Source of the DNA: Rhodovibrio salinarum DSM 9154
GTDB lineage: Bacteria; Pseudomonadota; Alphaproteobacteria; Kiloniellales; Rhodovibrionaceae
Length of the DNA: 64,000 nucleotides
Assembly: GCF_000515255.1 (NCBI RefSeq)
Contig: NZ_KI911559.1
Location: 1,940,824-2,004,823 of the forward strand
Direction of reading: 5' to 3'
In this document: positions 7,041-20,212 of the stretch, piece by piece
How the letters are laid out: every line of letters begins with the position of its first letter
Numbering within the stretch: the first letter of the stretch is position 1
The notes under the pieces: generated by a model
Databases searched by the model: none
Told to the model about the DNA's origin: nothing
What the model saw: the letters and a program-made list of their open reading frames with translations, nothing else
Program-made: the position numbers and the translations under genes

Positions 7041-9560
7041 TTGATTGGCAAATGGCGAAGCGCAGTGGCTATCGCGGTGGCAACCGCCGGCCTGATCGGG
7101 GGCACGACGCCCGTGCGTGCGCAGGCGGTGGCTGGCGCGGCGGCGGCTGGCGGTTGGGGCAGCCCGCTGGTCCTGCTGCTGGCGGGGCTGGCCGGTGCGC
7201 TTGCGTTGGTGGCTGGTGGCCTTGCGGTTATCCTGATTCGGACCCAGCGCGGGCGCGTGCGCATGCAGGCGGCCTTCAACGCCATGCCCTGGCCGCGCCA
7301 ACTAGGCCGCCGGGATGGCACGCCACTGGTCAACAACCCGGCGTTCGTCGAGCGGTTCGGGGATCGCCGTCGGGCGCTGCCCGAGGTGCTGGCCGAGCAG
7401 GTCGACGACGATGGCGCGCGGCAGGAGCTTCGCCGCTTGGCGGCGAACGCCGCCGCCGGGATCGGAGGGCACGTCGAGGCGCCGGTGTGGGACCCCGATA
7501 GTGGCGAGCGGATCTGGCTCGACGTGCGGGCTCAGCCGATGCCGGACCAGGATGGCCTGGTCGCCTGGCTGACCGAGGACATCACCGCGCGCCGGCAGAT
7601 GCAGGACATCCTGCGCACCGAAATGGCGCGCTTCGTCGATCTGCTGGAGCACGCGCCGGTCGGTTTCTATTCGGTGGATGGCGATGGCCGCTTCCTGTTC
7701 GTCAACAAGACGTTGACCGACTGGCTGGGCACCACACCGGAGAAACTGACCGACGGCCATATCCGACTGCACGATCTGATCCCCGAGGCCGCAACGGAAG
7801 GGGCGCCGGCGCATGTCCCGTTCGCGTCGGAAGAAACCGTCCACGCTGCCAGCGGCGATGCGGTGACGCTCGGCCCCCGCGAGGTCGTCCTGGTTGGCCC
7901 CACGGGGCAACGGATCGAGACCTACATCACGCAGGAGGTTGTCGGCGGTGAGGACGGGCAGCCGATCTCGACCCGTTCGGTCGTCCGCAACCTGTCGGAC
8001 GAGCGCCAGGTGCACGACGCCTTGGAACGCTCGGAACGTCGGTTCCGCCGATTCTTCCAACAGTCCCCGGTGGGCATTGCGCTATTGGACGCTGACGGGC
8101 GCGTGCAGGAATGCAACGCCGCGTTCTCTAAACTGATGGGCGTAAGCCGCGACGCCGTGGTCGGGCAGCCGGCGCAGCAACTGGTGCGGCCTGGCGATCG
8201 GGCCGCGCTTGGGCAGGCCTTGTCGCGCGACGGCGGTGGAGGTCGCCCGGAGGTCCGGCCGGCGGCCGAACCAGACACCGTCTGTCGAGTCTTCGCCACA
8301 CCTTTGGACGCGGAGGGCGCCGGCGGTGCCCGCGGGCTGGAACGCGAAGGCCATGTTCTGCACCTGATCGACGCGACCGAGCAGAAGAACCTGGAAGAGC
8401 AGTTCGCCCAATCGCAGAAGATGCAGGCGGTGGGCCAACTGGCTGGCGGCATCGCGCACGACTTCAACAACCTGCTGACCGCGATGATCGGCTTCTGCGA
8501 CTTGCTGTTGTTGCGTCACAGGCCAGGCGATCAGTCGTTCGCCGATCTGATGCAGGTCAAACAGAACGCCAACCGGGCGGCCAATCTGGTGCGTCAGCTG
8601 CTCGCCTTCTCCCGACAGCAGACGCTCCGCCCGACCGTGCTGTCCGTGACCGACGTGCTGCAGGAGTTGATGCATCTGCTGCGCCGTCTGATCGGCGAGA
8701 ACATTCAGCTCGACGTGATCCACGGCCGCAGCCTGTGGGAGGTCAAGGTCGACCAGGGTCAGCTCGAGCAGGTGATCATCAATCTCGCCGTCAATGCCCG
8801 CGATGCCATGGCGGATGGCGGCGGCGAACTGGCGATCCGCACCAGCAACCAGCAACTGAGCCGCCCGCTGAAGCGCGAGGGCGAGACCGTGCCGCCGGGC
8901 GACTACGTGCTGATCGAGGTCGCCGACAGCGGCTGCGGGATCGCGCAGGAGAACCTGGACCGGATTTTCGAGCCGTTCTTCTCGACCAAGGAGGTGGGCG
9001 CCGGCACCGGTCTGGGCCTGTCCACCGTGTATGGCATCGTTAAGCAGACCGGTGGCTTCATCCTGGTCGACAGTGCGCCCGGCGTGGGCACCAATTTCCA
9101 GATTTACCTGCCGCGCCACCAGCAGATCGCGAGCGAGCACGCGCCGACAAAGAGCGGGCAGGGGCAGGTGACCGATCTGACCGGCATGGGCACCCTGCTG
9201 CTGGTCGAGGACGAGGAGGCGGTGCGCGCCTTCTCTGCCCGGGCGTTGCGCAAGAAGGGATACACCGTGTTGGAGGCCAGCTCCGGCGAGCATGCGCTGG
9301 ACGTGATGGCGGACCAGGGCGACCAGGTCGATCTGCTGATCACCGACGTGGTGATGCCGAATCTGGATGGGCCGGCGCTGGTCAAACGGGTGCGCGAGAC
9401 GCGTCCAGACGTGAAGGTGATCTTCATCTCCGGCTATACGGAGGATTCCTTCCGCCGCAACCTGGGTGAGGAAGCCGACACCCATTTCCTGGGCAAGCCG
9501 TTCACCCTCAAGCAGCTGGCCGGAATGGTGAAGGACGTGCTGTACGCCGATGCGCGCTAA
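7041..9560 (+). CDS. cckA: Hybrid sensor histidine kinase CckA
   Basis: CckA is the membrane hybrid kinase at the top of the CckA-ChpT-CtrA relay that controls cell cycle and motility in alphaproteobacteria. From TTG 7041 it has 839 residues: one or two N-terminal membrane helices (about 5-70), PAS-type domains (about 75-360), a HisKA domain with [11 protein letters not shown] (His473), an ATPase domain with [10 protein letters not shown] and [12 protein letters not shown], and a C-terminal receiver with phospho-acceptor Asp769 in TDVVMP. The TTG is favoured by a strong GAGGAGAGG upstream; the frame is open back to a GTG at 6906. Position behind flhB is usual in Rhodospirillales. No chpT or ctrA lies in this window. 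Confidence 0.93.
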   Translation: MIGKWRSAVAIAVATAGLIGGTTPVRAQAVAGAAAAGGWGSPLVLLLAGLAGALALVAGGLAVILIRTQRGRVRMQAAFNAMPWPRQLGRRDGTPLVNNPAFVERFGDRRRALPEVLAEQVDDDGARQELRRLAANAAAGIGGHVEAPVWDPDSGERIWLDVRAQPMPDQDGLVAWLTEDITARRQMQDILRTEMARFVDLLEHAPVGFYSVDGDGRFLFVNKTLTDWLGTTPEKLTDGHIRLHDLIPEAATEGAPAHVPFASEETVHAASGDAVTLGPREVVLVGPTGQRIETYITQEVVGGEDGQPISTRSVVRNLSDERQVHDALERSERRFRRFFQQSPVGIALLDADGRVQECNAAFSKLMGVSRDAVVGQPAQQLVRPGDRAALGQALSRDGGGGRPEVRPAAEPDTVCRVFATPLDAEGAGGARGLEREGHVLHLIDATEQKNLEEQFAQSQKMQAVGQLAGGIAHDFNNLLTAMIGFCDLLLLRHRPGDQSFADLMQVKQNANRAANLVRQLLAFSRQQTLRPTVLSVTDVLQELMHLLRRLIGENIQLDVIHGRSLWEVKVDQGQLEQVIINLAVNARDAMADGGGELAIRTSNQQLSRPLKREGETVPPGDYVLIEVADSGCGIAQENLDRIFEPFFSTKEVGAGTGLGLSTVYGIVKQTGGFILVDSAPGVGTNFQIYLPRHQQIASEHAPTKSGQGQVTDLTGMGTLLLVEDEEAVRAFSARALRKKGYTVLEASSGEHALDVMADQGDQVDLLITDVVMPNLDGPALVKRVRETRPDVKVIFISGYTEDSFRRNLGEEADTHFLGKPFTLKQLAGMVKDVLYADAR

Positions 9561-9655
9561 AGTGCGATCGTTTGTGCGTGTCGCCGGAACCGAGTGATTC
9601 CGCGGAGTCGCAGGGTGGCGCCCTTTGGAGTTTCTCTTTTGTTCTTATTAAGTGA

Positions 9656-9670
9656 GAACGAAAGCAGTAC
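9656..9670 (+). promoter_or_regulatory. Candidate LexA (SOS) box upstream of recA
   Basis: GAACGAAAGCAGTAC has the form GAAC-N7-GTAC. The alphaproteobacterial LexA box is GTTC-N7-GTTC, which reads GAAC-N7-GAAC on the other strand, so this is one mismatch away. It lies 75 bases before the recA ATG, a normal operator distance. An overlapping imperfect dyad GTTCT-N9-AGAAC (9641-9659) adds to the symmetry. Confidence 0.6.
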
Positions 9671-9745
9671 AACGAAACCTGCTTGAACCCGTTCACCACG
9701 CGTTGCCCCGGCCGCGAGGGCTGTGGGATAAGGGGGCATCCACTC

Positions 9746-10855
<1,110 letters not shown>

Positions 10856-10908
10856 TGTTAGGCAGACCCTGTCGGACTTGTTGACCAGGGTTTGTGGGTT
10901 GACGGCGC

Positions 10909-10950
10909 GGCGCGCATCCTGAGGCATAAGGGTGCGCGCCCGTTTGCTTT
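10909..10950 (+). terminator. Rho-independent-type terminator after recA
   Basis: An 11-base stem (GGCGCGCATCC at 10909-10919 paired with GGGTGCGCGCC at 10930-10940, one G-T pair) encloses a 10-base loop and is followed by CGTTTGCTTT. It lies 54 bases after the recA stop. Confidence 0.65.
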
Positions 10951-11149
10951 GTGTCCCCAGCCAAGGCCGGTTCTGTGATACGCACCGGCAGTTCGCGCGG
11001 CGTTCCGCTACGCCCTGAACGCTGTCGTCTTCGCGCGCGGGTGGACAGCGCGGCGGGGCACTGGCTACATACCCGGCCAAGACGACGGTAGCTGCGCCGC
11101 CCCGTGCCACGGGGCCGGAAAATCGCGCGCGAGGTACGCGAAGGGGATC

Positions 11150-13813
<2,664 letters not shown>

Positions 13814-13842
13814 CCCCGCTAGCTGTCTCCTGATCCCGTCCG

Positions 13843-14796
13843 CTACCCCTCTGGCGGTGGTACAGCCTCGGCGAGCAGCGGGTCGTCGGCTTGGTCGCGG
13901 GCCTGTTCGACCAGCCAATCGACCATCGTGCGCACCCGTGGCTGTGGTGCCATCGCCGGGGTGGTGACCGCGTAGTAGCTGTAGCGTGTGCGTGTCACGG
14001 GGCCGAACGGACGCACCAAACGGGCGCTTTCAAGGTCTTCGCGGACCAGCGACAGACGGGCGAGCGCCACGCCCTGTCCGGCCGTCGCGGCCTGCAGTAC
14101 CAGTCCCGCATCGGAATAGTGTCGGGCCGGCGAGGCGGGGCGCGCGATTCCGGCGGCCCGGCACCAGACCGCCCAGCCGGGGTCCTCTGGCGTATCGTCG
14201 ACCTTGTCGTGTAGCAGCACGTGGCCCCGCAGATCGCCCGGCGTGCGCAACGGCGGCTCGGCTTCTGTCAGAACAGGCGCACAGACCGGGAAGATCGCTT
14301 CGTCCATCAGGTGGGTTGCGACCAGGCCTTGCGCTTCCACCCGGTCGCGCGTCGTGAACCGCAGGGCCAGATGGAAATCCTCCCGATACAGGTCGACCGG
14401 CCGGTCACCCGCCGACAGCAGGACGTCGAGCGCGGGATGTTGGGCGTGAAAGTCGGGCAGGCGCGGCAACAGCCAGCGCGAGGTCAGGGATTGTAGCGCG
14501 GAGATATGGACCGGTCCTTGGCGTGTCCGGTCGGCGACCGCCGCAGTGCTGGCCGCGATTCGGTCCAGACCATCACGCAGCCCCGGGAGATAGGCCTGTC
14601 CTGCCTCGGTTAGCGTGATCCGGCGATTGCCCCGATGGAACAAGGCCACGCCCAGCCAATCCTCCAGCGCGCGCACCTGATGGCTGACGGCGGTTTGCGT
14701 CACCGCAAGTTCGTCGGCGGCGCGCGTGAACGACAGGTGCCGTGCGGCGGCCTCGAACGCCTTGGCGGCGTTGAGTGGGGGTAGGCGGCGTGCCAT
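13843..14796 (-). CDS. LysR-family regulator, GcvA-like
   Basis: The 317-residue protein has an N-terminal winged helix-turn-helix: LPPLNAAKAFEAAARHLSF, then AADELAVTQTAVSHQVRALE, the GcvA-type start. A LysR substrate-binding domain (about 90-300) follows. GcvA-like regulators often control a divergent neighbour; here that neighbour is a DUF1127 gene whose start lies 135 bases away. The binding-domain ligand cannot be told from sequence. Convergent with alaS with a 29-base gap. Confidence 0.88.
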   Translation of the reverse strand: MARRLPPLNAAKAFEAAARHLSFTRAADELAVTQTAVSHQVRALEDWLGVALFHRGNRRITLTEAGQAYLPGLRDGLDRIAASTAAVADRTRQGPVHISALQSLTSRWLLPRLPDFHAQHPALDVLLSAGDRPVDLYREDFHLALRFTTRDRVEAQGLVATHLMDEAIFPVCAPVLTEAEPPLRTPGDLRGHVLLHDKVDDTPEDPGWAVWCRAAGIARPASPARHYSDAGLVLQAATAGQGVALARLSLVREDLESARLVRPFGPVTRTRYSYYAVTTPAMAPQPRVRTMVDWLVEQARDQADDPLLAEAVPPPEG

Positions 14797-14931
14797 CAGC
14801 TGGCCTCCGGAACCGCATGAGTTTCATTCATGCGGTCCGGAGATATCGTCGTTTGTGGACATATGCAATTGCGCCGATCTTCTCCTCAGAGCAGCGGACA
14901 CGCGGTCCGGGCCAACATGAGGAGAGTTGTC

Positions 14932-15147
14932 ATGACTTGCGGCCAACTGGACGCCGAGCGCGGACGGTCTGGGATCGCTTATGCGCCATGGGGCCCGCGC
15001 GGCGTCTGGATGACGTTGCGGTGCTGGCGCCGGCGCGCGGCCGAACGTCGGCAGCTGGCGGCGATGCCGTGGGAGCGGTGGGATGACATCTCGGCCGATC
15101 CCGATGCCATCCGGCGCGAGATCGCCAAGCCGTTCTGGCGGGCGTGA
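14932..15147 (+). CDS. DUF1127-family small basic protein
   Basis: The 71-residue product carries the short Arg/Trp-rich DUF1127 pattern: a basic helix (RCWRRRAAERRQLAAM) and an end of the form DPDAIRREIAKPFWRA, where the closing Lys-Pro-Phe-Trp-Arg is the family signature. DUF1127 proteins in alphaproteobacteria affect RNA turnover, phosphate/carbon metabolism or stress responses. AGGAGAG ends about 6 bases before ATG 14932 and sets the start. Divergent from a LysR gene, which probably regulates it. Confidence 0.8.
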   Translation: MTCGQLDAERGRSGIAYAPWGPRGVWMTLRCWRRRAAERRQLAAMPWERWDDISADPDAIRREIAKPFWRA

Positions 15148-15160
15148 GCGAAGAAAAAAA

Positions 15161-15185
15161 GCCCCGATGACGTGGTCATCGGGGC
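15161..15185 (-). terminator. Terminator of the icd-cyclophilin transcript
   Basis: A perfect 11-base stem (GCCCCGATGAC / GTCATCGGGGC, loop GTG) is followed on the minus strand by a run of seven T (A run at 15154-15160 on the plus strand). It fits the end of the cyclophilin gene and may also stop DUF1127 transcripts from the other side. Confidence 0.85.
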
Positions 15186-15218
15186 TTGGACATGCCGTGC
15201 TGTCTGGTGCCGGCGCCG

Positions 15219-15701
15219 TTACGCGTCGGCCGCCACCGTGGCCTTCTGCAGATGGTCTGGATCGTCGACCGCACCGGACTGACGGCCGGCAGGGGCCTTC
15301 TTGAGCGCGTCGACGGCGTCCATGCCGTCCAGCACTTCGCCCCAGACGGTGTAGGAGCCGGTCAGGAAATCGCAATCCGCCAGACAGATGAAGAACTGGC
15401 TGTCGGCCGAGTTCGGATCCTGCGTACGGGCCATGCCGCAGGTGCCGCGCTTGAACGGCTCCTTCGAGAACTCGCCCTTGAGCTTTTGGCCGGACCCGCC
15501 GGTCCCGGTGCCCTTGGGGTCGCCGCCCTGGGCCATGAAGCCCTCCATCACCCGGTGGAAGGGCGTGCCGTCGTAGAAGCCCTGACGGACCAGTTCCTTG
15601 ATCCGCGTGACGTGGCTGGGCGCCAGGTCCGGACGCAGACGGATGGTCACGCGCCCGGCCGGCAGGTCGAAGTACAGGGTGTTCTCGGAATCGTCGGTCA
15701 T
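15219..15701 (-). CDS. Cyclophilin-type peptidyl-prolyl isomerase
   Basis: This enzyme speeds cis-trans isomerisation of proline peptide bonds in folding proteins. The 160-residue product contains the cyclophilin hallmarks: FYDGTPFHRVMEGFMAQGGDP (about 46-66), with the catalytic Arg in FHRV, then GTCGMARTQDPNSADSQFFI (about 88-107) and a VWGEVLDGMDAVDAL end. No signal peptide, so cytosolic. ATG 15701 lies 6 bases beyond the icd stop; a GTG three codons earlier would overlap it. Followed by a strong terminator, so it ends the icd transcript. Confidence 0.95.
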   Translation of the reverse strand: MTDDSENTLYFDLPAGRVTIRLRPDLAPSHVTRIKELVRQGFYDGTPFHRVMEGFMAQGGDPKGTGTGGSGQKLKGEFSKEPFKRGTCGMARTQDPNSADSQFFICLADCDFLTGSYTVWGEVLDGMDAVDALKKAPAGRQSGAVDDPDHLQKATVAADA

Positions 15702-15706
15702 GGCGT

Positions 15707-16927
15707 TCACGCGTGGCCCAGGGCCTGCTTGAGGTTGGCGTCGACCGCATCGAAGAATTCGGCGGTGGTGAGCCAGGTCTGGTTCTCGCCGACCAGCAAG
15801 GCCAGATCCTTGGTCATCTTGCCCTGCTCGACCGTCTCGACGCAGACCTTTTCCAGCGTCTCGGCGAAGGTGACGACCTCCGGCGTCTCGTCCAGCTCGC
15901 CACGGAACTTAAGCCCACGGCTCCAGGCGAAGATCGAGGCGATCGGGTTGGTCGAGGTCTCCTTGCCCTGCTGATGCATCCGGTAGTGCCGGGTCACCGT
16001 GCCGTGGGCGGCTTCCGCCTCGATCGTCTTGCCGTCGGCGGTCATCAGGACGGAGGTCATCAGGCCGAGCGAGCCGTAGCCCTGCGCCACGGTGTCGGAC
16101 TGCACATCGCCGTCGTAGTTCTTGCAGGCCCAGATGTAGCCACCGGACCACTTCAGCGAGGCGGCGACCATGTCGTCGATCAGCCGGTGCTCGTAGGTGA
16201 TGCCCAGACGGTCGAACTCGGCCTTGAACTCGTTGTCGAACACCTCCTGGAAGATGTCCTTGAAGCGGCCGTCGTAGGTCTTGAGGATCGTGTTCTTGGT
16301 CGAGAGGTAGACCGGCCAACCGCGCTGCACGCCGAACTGGAAGCAGGCGCGGGCGAAGTCGCGGATCGACTCGTCCAGGTTGTACATGCCCATGGCGATG
16401 CCGGGACCCTTGAAGTCCTGCACCTCGTAGGTCACGGGCTCGCCACCGTCCTCGGGCGTGTAGGTCATCGTGACCTTGCCCGGGCCCGGCACCTTGAAGT
16501 CGGTTGCGCGGTACTGGTCGCCATGGGCGTGACGGCCGATCACCACCGGCTGCGTCCACCCCGGCACCAGGCGCGGCACGTTCTGGCAGATGATCGGCTC
16601 GCGAAACACGGTGCCGCCCAGGATGTTACGGATCGTGCCGTTGGGCGAGCGCCACATCTTCTTCAGCCCGAACTCCTCGACGCGCGCCTCGTCCGGTGTG
16701 ATCGTGGCGCACTTGACGCCGACGCCATGCTCCTTGATCGCCTTGGCGGCGTCGACCGTGACCTGGTCGTCGGTCTCGTCGCGGTGCGTGACCGACAGGT
16801 CGTAGTACTTCAGGTCGATATCGAGGTAGGGGAGGATCAGGCGTTGCTTGATCCAATCCCAGATAATCCGGGTCATTTCGTCGCCGTCGAGTTCGACGAC
16901 CGGGTTGGCGACCTTGATCTTCGCCAT
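15707..16927 (-). CDS. icd: NADP-dependent isocitrate dehydrogenase
   Basis: ICD oxidatively decarboxylates isocitrate to 2-oxoglutarate in the TCA cycle. The 406-residue protein is the eukaryote-like dimeric type common in alphaproteobacteria. It starts [23 protein letters not shown] and includes the substrate motif [19 protein letters not shown] and the catalytic/metal segment [23 protein letters not shown] 16927 is chosen over the longer open frame because the family starts there, and a GGGGAGG sequence lies about 6-12 bases upstream. Cotranscribed with the cyclophilin gene. Confidence 0.98.
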   Translation of the reverse strand: MAKIKVANPVVELDGDEMTRIIWDWIKQRLILPYLDIDLKYYDLSVTHRDETDDQVTVDAAKAIKEHGVGVKCATITPDEARVEEFGLKKMWRSPNGTIRNILGGTVFREPIICQNVPRLVPGWTQPVVIGRHAHGDQYRATDFKVPGPGKVTMTYTPEDGGEPVTYEVQDFKGPGIAMGMYNLDESIRDFARACFQFGVQRGWPVYLSTKNTILKTYDGRFKDIFQEVFDNEFKAEFDRLGITYEHRLIDDMVAASLKWSGGYIWACKNYDGDVQSDTVAQGYGSLGLMTSVLMTADGKTIEAEAAHGTVTRHYRMHQQGKETSTNPIASIFAWSRGLKFRGELDETPEVVTFAETLEKVCVETVEQGKMTKDLALLVGENQTWLTTAEFFDAVDANLKQALGHA

Positions 16928-17080
16928 TTCTGCCTCCCCTTGGGCGCGGTCTGAAACGTCGGATGCCGAGGCTGCGTGCGCGTATTCTCGCGCCCCGGCC
17001 GGTCTGGTGCGCCGGACAATAAGCAGGCCGCTTGTGCGGTGCAAGAACCGGGCGCGGCACCTGGTCGCGGGGTTGGCGCT

Positions 17081-17665
17081 TCAGGTCCAGTCTGGCCGGT
17101 CGGGTCGGGTCGGCTCCGGATGGTTGGCGATCGCGGCAAACAGCCCGTCGATGTCGGGAACGACCTCGAACAGCTCGACATGATTGGGCCGTAGGAAGCC
17201 CATCGCCTGCTGGTGCGCGAACAGGTCGAACAGCGGTTGCCAGAAGCCGTCGTGATCGATCAGGACAACCGGCTTGTCGTGCAGGCCAAGCTGTTTCCAG
17301 GTCAGGATCTCGATCGTTTCGTCCAGCGTGCCGATGCCCCCCGGCAGGCTGCAGAATGCGTCTGACCGCTCGAACATCGCCTGCTTGCGCTGGTGCATGT
17401 TGTCGACCACGACGAGTTCGCTGTCAGCCTGCTCGCCGACCTCCCGGCTCATCAGATGGTGCGGGATGATCCCGGTCACCGCGCCGCCCGCTTCCACCGC
17501 CGCTTCGGCGACCTGACCCATCAGGCCCACCGTGCCACCGCCATAGACCACACCCACGCCACGTTCGGCGCAACGCCGGCCCAGTTCCTGGGCGATCGTG
17601 GTGTAAGCCTGCGCGGCTCCCGGGCTGGAGCCGCAGTAGACGCAGAGGGTGTCGAGTTTGGCCAT
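17081..17665 (-). CDS. LOG-family protein, cytokinin riboside phosphoribohydrolase type
   Basis: LOG proteins cleave cytokinin or nucleoside 5'-monophosphates and were once mis-named lysine decarboxylases. The 194-residue product starts with LCVYCGSSPGAAQAY and carries GGGTVGLMGQVAEA, then the catalytic signature SLPGGIGTLDETIE (residues about 105-118) and MHQRKQAMFERSDAF. Length fits the TIGR00730 type. In bacteria the usual role is nucleotide salvage or housekeeping; the substrate is not known here. Confidence 0.92.
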   Translation of the reverse strand: MAKLDTLCVYCGSSPGAAQAYTTIAQELGRRCAERGVGVVYGGGTVGLMGQVAEAAVEAGGAVTGIIPHHLMSREVGEQADSELVVVDNMHQRKQAMFERSDAFCSLPGGIGTLDETIEILTWKQLGLHDKPVVLIDHDGFWQPLFDLFAHQQAMGFLRPNHVELFEVVPDIDGLFAAIANHPEPTRPDRPDWT

Positions 17666-17897
17666 GGACGTTGCGCTTTCGTGGGCTGGCGATGGGAGGC
17701 CGGGAATTGCCTGTCTGCCTTGTCCAACAGGGCGGCCATTCGGTCAATCGCATCGACCGTGTATCTGCAGGGCAGGGTGCGCGTTCAGGTCGTGGTTCGG
17801 GTTAAAACATTTCGGGAACGTTGCGCATTTCCTTGGCAAAGGCTAACAATGACGGGCGTGTGGGGGCACGCGACTGGGGGATCGAAAGTATGACGGC

Positions 17898-19502
17898 ATG
17901 TCCGGACGATTTGTAGCCGGGGCCGGGGGACTTATTCTGGCCGCAGCCATCGGAGTTTTCGTGGCGCAGCGCGCTGGCTGGTTCGATACGCCCGAATTCA
18001 CGGGCATACTGCCGGATGCCGGGCCGTCTGGCACCTTGGCACCCAAGGATCAGTCCGCTGAGCAGACTCCGCAATCCGAAACGGAGTCGGAGGCGATCTC
18101 GCAGCGTGGCACGGCGATGCCGAGCGAGACACCGCCCAAGACGCGGCCATCGCCGGCGCGTCAGCCCGATGCGCCGACATCCACTGCGCCGACATCCACT
18201 GCCATAACCGACGGTGGACAGGAGACCGGCCGGGCGACGTCGGCCTCCACCCCCGATCCGCAAGACACCTCCGCGCGAGCCAGCCGGACGGGCGGCAGCC
18301 ACAGTGCTGCCATGCCCGAGGATAACGACGCTGGCCCGGAAACCGGTCCGACGCCGACCACGCGTCAGCACTCACGCGTGCGCGATGCCGATTCCGGCAT
18401 GCAGGTGACCGTGCCCGTGCGCGACGAGGAAGCCAGGGCGCCCGACGCCCAGGTCACCCGGGCGGAGCCGCCTCAGGTGCCGAGCTTCGATATCGTGCGC
18501 GTCGAGCGCAGCGGCGAGGCCGTGATTGCCGGGCGTGCGGCGCCGGGCAGTCGGGTTACCGTACTGCGAGACGGGCAGACGGTTGCACGATCAGAGGCGA
18601 ATACGCGTGGCGAGTTCGTCGCCATTCCGCATCGTCCCCTCCCGTCCGGTCAGCTCCAGTTGACCCTGCGCGCTGAGGGGCCGGAGAGCAACGAGACCCG
18701 TGAGTCCGAGCGCGTGGTCGTGATCGATATTCCGCGTGGACCCGGCGGCAACGCGTCCGAACGGGCCGGTCAGGGTCGGGAGTCTCCCACGCAGGCGTCC
18801 GGCCAACGCGATGGCGACGGCAGTGCGCGCGTCGCTACGCAGCCGTCGCAAGACGGCTTGCAGCGTACCCGCGACCCCTCAACCGCTCAGGCGATGCGCT
18901 CCATGGCTGCCACGCCTGATGCTCATGGAGATACGGACAACGGCCCGGGTACGCGCGGCGATGCGCCGATCGCCGTCCTGGTTCCGCGCGCCGGTCCGGG
19001 CGCGGTAGAGCTGTTGCAGCGTCCTGCCGGCGAGACCGGTTTGGAAGACCGCCAACTGGTGCTTGATGCCGTGCAGTACACGGTTGATGGCGGCATCACG
19101 ATCCGTGGCCAAGCTCCGGCGGGGGCATTGGTCGTCGCCTATCTGAACGCCACCGAACTGGCGCGTACACGGGCTTCTGCCGATGGCGACTGGACGATGA
19201 CGCCGGATGCCGAGGTCTCGCCCGGTTTGCACACCCTGCGCATCGACCAACTGGGGCCAGAGGGTCGAGTCCAGGCCAGCATCTCCACGCCGTTCGCCAA
19301 CCAGCCGATGGTCGACGAGTTGGAAGAAGACGACAGCATGGTGGTGATCCAGCCGGGCGATAACCTCTGGACGATCGCGCGGCGGATCTATGGTCAGGGT
19401 TGGGAATACACGTTGATCTACCGGGCCAACCGCGATCAGATCGGCAACCCGGACCTGATCTATCCTGGCCAGGTGTTCGTCGTGCCGGAAGCGACGGAAT
19501 GA
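17898..19502 (+). CDS. Membrane-anchored LysM-domain protein
   Basis: The 534-residue product begins with a single hydrophobic helix (about residues 6-25), so most of it faces the periplasm. A long Pro/Thr/Ser/Gln-rich linker (about 30-190) follows, then Ig-like segments (about 195-270 and 380-460; the second has VVAYLNATELARTRASADGDW). It ends in a LysM domain with VVIQPGDNLWTIARRIYG and PDLIYPGQVFVVPE, which binds peptidoglycan. The linker includes a perfect 15-base tandem duplication. Orthologues with this build are frequent in Rhodospirillales; the function is probably structural at the cell wall. Confidence 0.85.
   Translation: MSGRFVAGAGGLILAAAIGVFVAQRAGWFDTPEFTGILPDAGPSGTLAPKDQSAEQTPQSETESEAISQRGTAMPSETPPKTRPSPARQPDAPTSTAPTSTAITDGGQETGRATSASTPDPQDTSARASRTGGSHSAAMPEDNDAGPETGPTPTTRQHSRVRDADSGMQVTVPVRDEEARAPDAQVTRAEPPQVPSFDIVRVERSGEAVIAGRAAPGSRVTVLRDGQTVARSEANTRGEFVAIPHRPLPSGQLQLTLRAEGPESNETRESERVVVIDIPRGPGGNASERAGQGRESPTQASGQRDGDGSARVATQPSQDGLQRTRDPSTAQAMRSMAATPDAHGDTDNGPGTRGDAPIAVLVPRAGPGAVELLQRPAGETGLEDRQLVLDAVQYTVDGGITIRGQAPAGALVVAYLNATELARTRASADGDWTMTPDAEVSPGLHTLRIDQLGPEGRVQASISTPFANQPMVDELEEDDSMVVIQPGDNLWTIARRIYGQGWEYTLIYRANRDQIGNPDLIYPGQVFVVPEATE
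18171..18200 (+). repeat. 15-base tandem duplication inside the LysM-protein linker
   Basis: GCGCCGACATCCACT occurs twice head-to-tail, encoding APTST twice. It keeps the frame and only lengthens the disordered linker. Confidence 0.9.
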
Positions 19503-19529
19503 AGCCCCGTCGGCGGAAACCGGGGTGGT

Positions 19530-20081
19530 TCAGTTGCGCGCTGGTTTCTGGCGCGGGCGCAGGGCACCCACAGCATCCAGCAAGTCAAGGTAGGGGCGCA
19601 ACTCGACCAGCAGGACGCCGACGGTCGCCACCACCGTCACTGGGGTGCGGGGACGGGGAACCTGCGCTGTAAAGGTGATGCGGATTCGTCCGTCCGTTTC
19701 CAGACTGAAGCTGCCACTGGCCGGTTGGGCCAGCTTCAGGATGTCCTGGGTGGCTTTCCGGCCCGCGATCGTCTCCGCGGAGTAGGGCAGAACGCCGACC
19801 ACGGCTTTGATCGTGAGCGGCGCATCGAGGTCGCCTGGCAGTTGCGCCTGAAAGGGCACACCGCGGTAGGAGAATTCGAAAGCGACCGGGCAGGTGCTGG
19901 GGTATGCGACGGCGACCTCGCCGGCGGGTGACACCGTCAGATGGCCGACTTCGTATTTACCCTCCGGCGGTACATTGAACGTGTTGAAGACGGTCTGTCC
20001 GCCTGCCTTCGCGTTCGAAGTCGCGCTGCTGGATGCTGGCGATGTGTCGATGTACTCGTGATCCCGCGCCACTTGATCCAC
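19530..20081 (-). CDS. Hypothetical protein, beta-rich, convergent with the LysM gene
   Basis: A 183-residue frame filling a gap with no plus-strand gene. The middle looks beta-stranded and amphipathic (GKYEVGHLTVSPAGEVAVAYP, then DGRIRITFTAQVPRPRTPV), and the C-terminus is hydrophobic (TVVATVGVLLVELRPYLDLLDAV) before a basic tail. No signal peptide and no family that I recognise. Codon use is GC3-rich like the neighbours, which supports coding. It opposes the CDP-alcohol phosphatidyltransferase gene with a 131-base gap. Confidence 0.6.
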   Translation of the reverse strand: MDQVARDHEYIDTSPASSSATSNAKAGGQTVFNTFNVPPEGKYEVGHLTVSPAGEVAVAYPSTCPVAFEFSYRGVPFQAQLPGDLDAPLTIKAVVGVLPYSAETIAGRKATQDILKLAQPASGSFSLETDGRIRITFTAQVPRPRTPVTVVATVGVLLVELRPYLDLLDAVGALRPRQKPARN

Positions 20082-20212
20082 CGCTGGGCCCCTTCATGAT
20101 CTGGGACAGTCCGTCCCGGACGCCATTCGACGGCAAACGGCTTAAGAACCGGTTACCGGTTGCCTGCGCGCCGGCGAAAGTCGATAGAACTGTCAGAAGG
20201 AGCGATACGCGT

